Source: DATKRB01 sp036501425 (GTDB taxonomy: Bacteria; Actinomycetota; Acidimicrobiia; Acidimicrobiales; RAAP-2). From it: DNA of 41,170 nucleotides. This document shows, piece after piece, positions 40,040 to 41,170 of the stretch (positions are counted from its first letter, which is position 1; each line of letters starts with the position of its first letter). The notes under the pieces were generated by a model that was not told where the DNA came from, ran no database searches, and was given only the letters and a program-made list of their open reading frames with translations. The DNA is taken from assembly GCA_036501425.1 (NCBI GenBank), contig DASYAI010000031.1:1-41170 (forward strand), read 5' to 3'. Made by a program: the position numbers and the translations under genes.

Positions 40040-40369
40040 CTATCCCTCCTCGACTGGTAGGTCCGCGGTCGACGACAGGACGTCGAGCATCCGGCGCACC
40101 GTCGGACTGGGATGCCGCAGGGCAAACGGGCGACCAGCCAGCCGCGCTCGGGTGGCGGCGCGTTGCAGCGCCGCCACGCCGCCGGCGCCGATGAAATCGA
40201 CCGCCTCGAGGTCCACCACGACGCCCGTCTCCCCGACACCCGCCACCGCCAGCGCTGCCTCGAACATGGGCTCCGAGGAGAAGTCGATGTCGCCGCCAAC
40301 CTCGACGACCGCCGAGCGAGCCACGCTGCCGTGGGCGACAGACGCGCGAAAGGGGGTGCAGGTGGACAA
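40040..40369 (-). CDS. STAS-domain (anti-anti-sigma-like) protein lacking the usual phosphosite
   Basis: A 109-aa single STAS domain: VVEVGGDIDFSSEPMFEAAL, GVVVDLEAVDFIGAGGVAAL and a last helix PTVRRMLDVLSS. In SpoIIAA-like proteins the second block ends D-S-S-G with a Ser that is phosphorylated by an anti-sigma kinase; here it reads G-A-G-G, so no phosphorylatable residue is present there. The TTG at 40369 has GGGGAAGGGAAG upstream; a longer reading to 40444 would run through a -10-like TAGGTT. It overlaps the zinc-ribbon ribosome-binding site. The sigma or anti-sigma partner is not in the window. Confidence 0.75.
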   Translation of the reverse strand: MSTCTPFRASVAHGSVARSAVVEVGGDIDFSSEPMFEAALAVAGVGETGVVVDLEAVDFIGAGGVAALQRAATRARLAGRPFALRHPSPTVRRMLDVLSSTADLPVEEG

Positions 40370-40468
40370 GGACCGAACTTCCCTTCCCCGAGGGCCGTCG
40401 TCGCCACACTGTCGGAGCGCCTGACCGAACCTAGCGCCGACCACACCGCAACACCAGGGGCCATTGGT

Positions 40469-40512
40469 CTCGTGCGCAAGGGCGCCGCTGACCTCGTGCG
40501 CAACGGCGCCGC
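40469..40512. repeat. 2 x 20-bp near-identical direct repeat
   Basis: CTCGTGCGCAAGGGCGCCGC (40469-40488) and CTCGTGCGCAACGGCGCCGC (40493-40512) differ by one base, period 24. A small hairpin CCCGT-TTC-ACGGG follows (40514-40526). Located upstream of the sugar-binding-protein gene. Confidence 0.7.
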
Positions 40513-40621
40513 GCCCGTTTCACGGGGGTTGATGACGGTACCTCCATCCGGGAACCGGGTGTCGCGCCACCAGCCGACGGCCGCACCGCTCGGCCCATGG
40601 GATTCGGAGAGGGGGCCGCGC

Positions 40622-41031
40622 ATGAAGAGCCGACGTCGGGGTCGTGCCACGAGATGGTTCGCGGGGGCCGCTCTCCTGATCGGCACGGTCGCCGGATCGA
40701 CGGCTCTCGCCAGCAGCCAGCCTGCCGCGGCGAAGAGCGGTAACGGCTCGACCCTGTCGGTCACGTCGTTCACCAACCACTTTTCGGCGATGACCAAGCT
40801 GAAGAGGCTGGCCGCCTCGGGGAAGGGCAAGATCGCGGTGATCCTGCCCGACACCGTGTCGTCGGCCCGTTACACCGAGTTCGACGCGCCGTACCTGGCC
40901 CGGGCGTTCAAGGCCGCCGGCCTCGCTCCCTCGCAGTACAGCATCCAGAACGCGCAGGGCAGCGACACCACCCAGCTCACCGACGCCCAGTCGGCCGTCC
41001 CGTCGGGTGCCCACGTCCTGGTGGTCGATCC
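40622..41031 (+). pseudogene. Sugar-type ABC substrate-binding protein, N-terminal part only
   Basis: The ATG at 40622 (GGAGAGGGGG upstream) begins a signal peptide (MKSRRRGRATRWFAGAALLI) and a ligand-binding domain of the CUT2/periplasmic-sugar type: GKGKIAVILPDTVSSARYTE, FDAPYLARAFKAAGL and SGAHVLVVDP. After about residue 137 the protein-like character stops: the frame continues as Ser/Thr/Arg-rich sequence that is a shadow of another gene. A complete protein would be about 350 aa. The following bases encode an ABC ATPase in another frame. Confidence 0.7.
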
Positions 41032-41170
41032 CCGCGCGACGCCGACGAGCTGGGCCTGGCGACCGTCTACCAGGACCTCGCCCTCTGCGACAACCTCGAC
41101 ATCGTCCAGAACATGTTCCTCGGGCACGAGCTGCTCCGCTTCGGGCTGCTCGACGAGGATCGGATGGAGA
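41032..41170 (+). pseudogene. Internal fragment of a sugar ABC transporter ATPase, out of frame with the binding protein
   Basis: Reading from 41032 gives PRDADELGLATVYQDLALCD then NLDIVQNMFLGHELLRFG and LLDEDRME, the Q-loop region and following helix of XylG/RbsA-type ATPases, open to the window edge. The start codon, Walker A and first ~80 residues that should precede it are missing. The join with the binding protein falls within about 41025-41035. Confidence 0.7.

Noticed and set aside
39727..40854. 375-aa minus-strand frame over the STAS region
   Set aside because: It runs through the STAS and zinc-ribbon genes in another frame and has no domain.
1..41170. CRISPR array, tRNA or rRNA genes, insertion sequences
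   Set aside because: No regular repeat-spacer pattern, cloverleaf with CCA-end or transposase motif was noticed; the 32-bp array at 28458 has no spacers between units.

Overview
This is a high-GC actinobacterial segment. The gene content suggests an uncultured lineage near Acidimicrobiia: a mycothiol-dependent maleylpyruvate isomerase-like (DinB-fold) protein, a PPOX/F420-type flavoprotein, several HAAT-family substrate-binding proteins, an EfeUOB iron system behind DtxR/IdeR-like boxes, and starts placed 6-8 nt after a -10 hexamer, as leaderless actinobacterial mRNAs have. That placement is inference, since no rRNA or tRNA marker is present. Most genes are ordinary housekeeping or accessory functions in short operons on both strands.

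Layout. 1-2.5 kb (-): an amidohydrolase followed by a branched-chain-type binding protein cut by the window edge. 2.7-5.4 kb (+): a MarR regulator, a DHA2-type MFS exporter and a frameshifted FUSC-family remnant. 5.5-7.5 kb (-): a proline/alanine-rich single-pass protein, a probably leaderless MarR regulator and a universal stress protein. 7.7-9.9 kb: a second HAAT binding protein (+) and an orphan LivG-like ATPase (-). 10.3-11.1 kb (+): MgtC/SapB. 11.1-14.6 kb (-): efeU-efeO-efeB behind two tandem iron boxes. 14.7-16.2 kb (-): a small XRE protein, a PPOX protein and a DinB-fold protein. 16.3-18.6 kb (+): a Gfo/Idh/MocA oxidoreductase and an aldo/keto reductase, then a dienelactone hydrolase (-).

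19.5-28.45 kb (+) is the most interesting part. It is one tightly packed cluster: a GntR/FCD regulator, a BMP/nucleoside-type ABC importer (double ATPase, two permeases, BMP-family binding protein), a tandem isochorismatase-like protein whose first domain has lost its catalytic residues and which carries an internal ribosome-binding site and start, an amidase-signature enzyme, and an AtzH/HpxZ-like protein. Most junctions are 1-4 nt overlaps. Enzymes of these classes occur together in biuret/cyanurate and oxalurate breakdown, so the cluster is best read as import and stepwise hydrolysis of a ureide-like nitrogen compound. The substrate is not known. It ends in an array of about five 32-bp hairpin repeats.

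28.6-33.3 kb: a second aldo/keto reductase (+), a large flippase-like membrane protein with an embedded kinase-like domain that seems to lack catalytic residues (-), and a VC0807-like membrane protein (+). 33.4-35.4 kb: a secreted beta-propeller-type protein (-) divergent from a third MarR regulator (+). 35.5-39.8 kb (+): a cyclopropane-fatty-acid synthase, a ferritin-like diiron protein, a sugar-porter MFS and a small acidic protein. 39.8-40.4 kb (-): a STAS protein and a zinc-ribbon protein. At the right edge a sugar-type binding protein runs out of frame into the middle of a sugar ABC ATPase, which is either a real deletion or an assembly join. Short tandem duplications at gene ends recur through the window.
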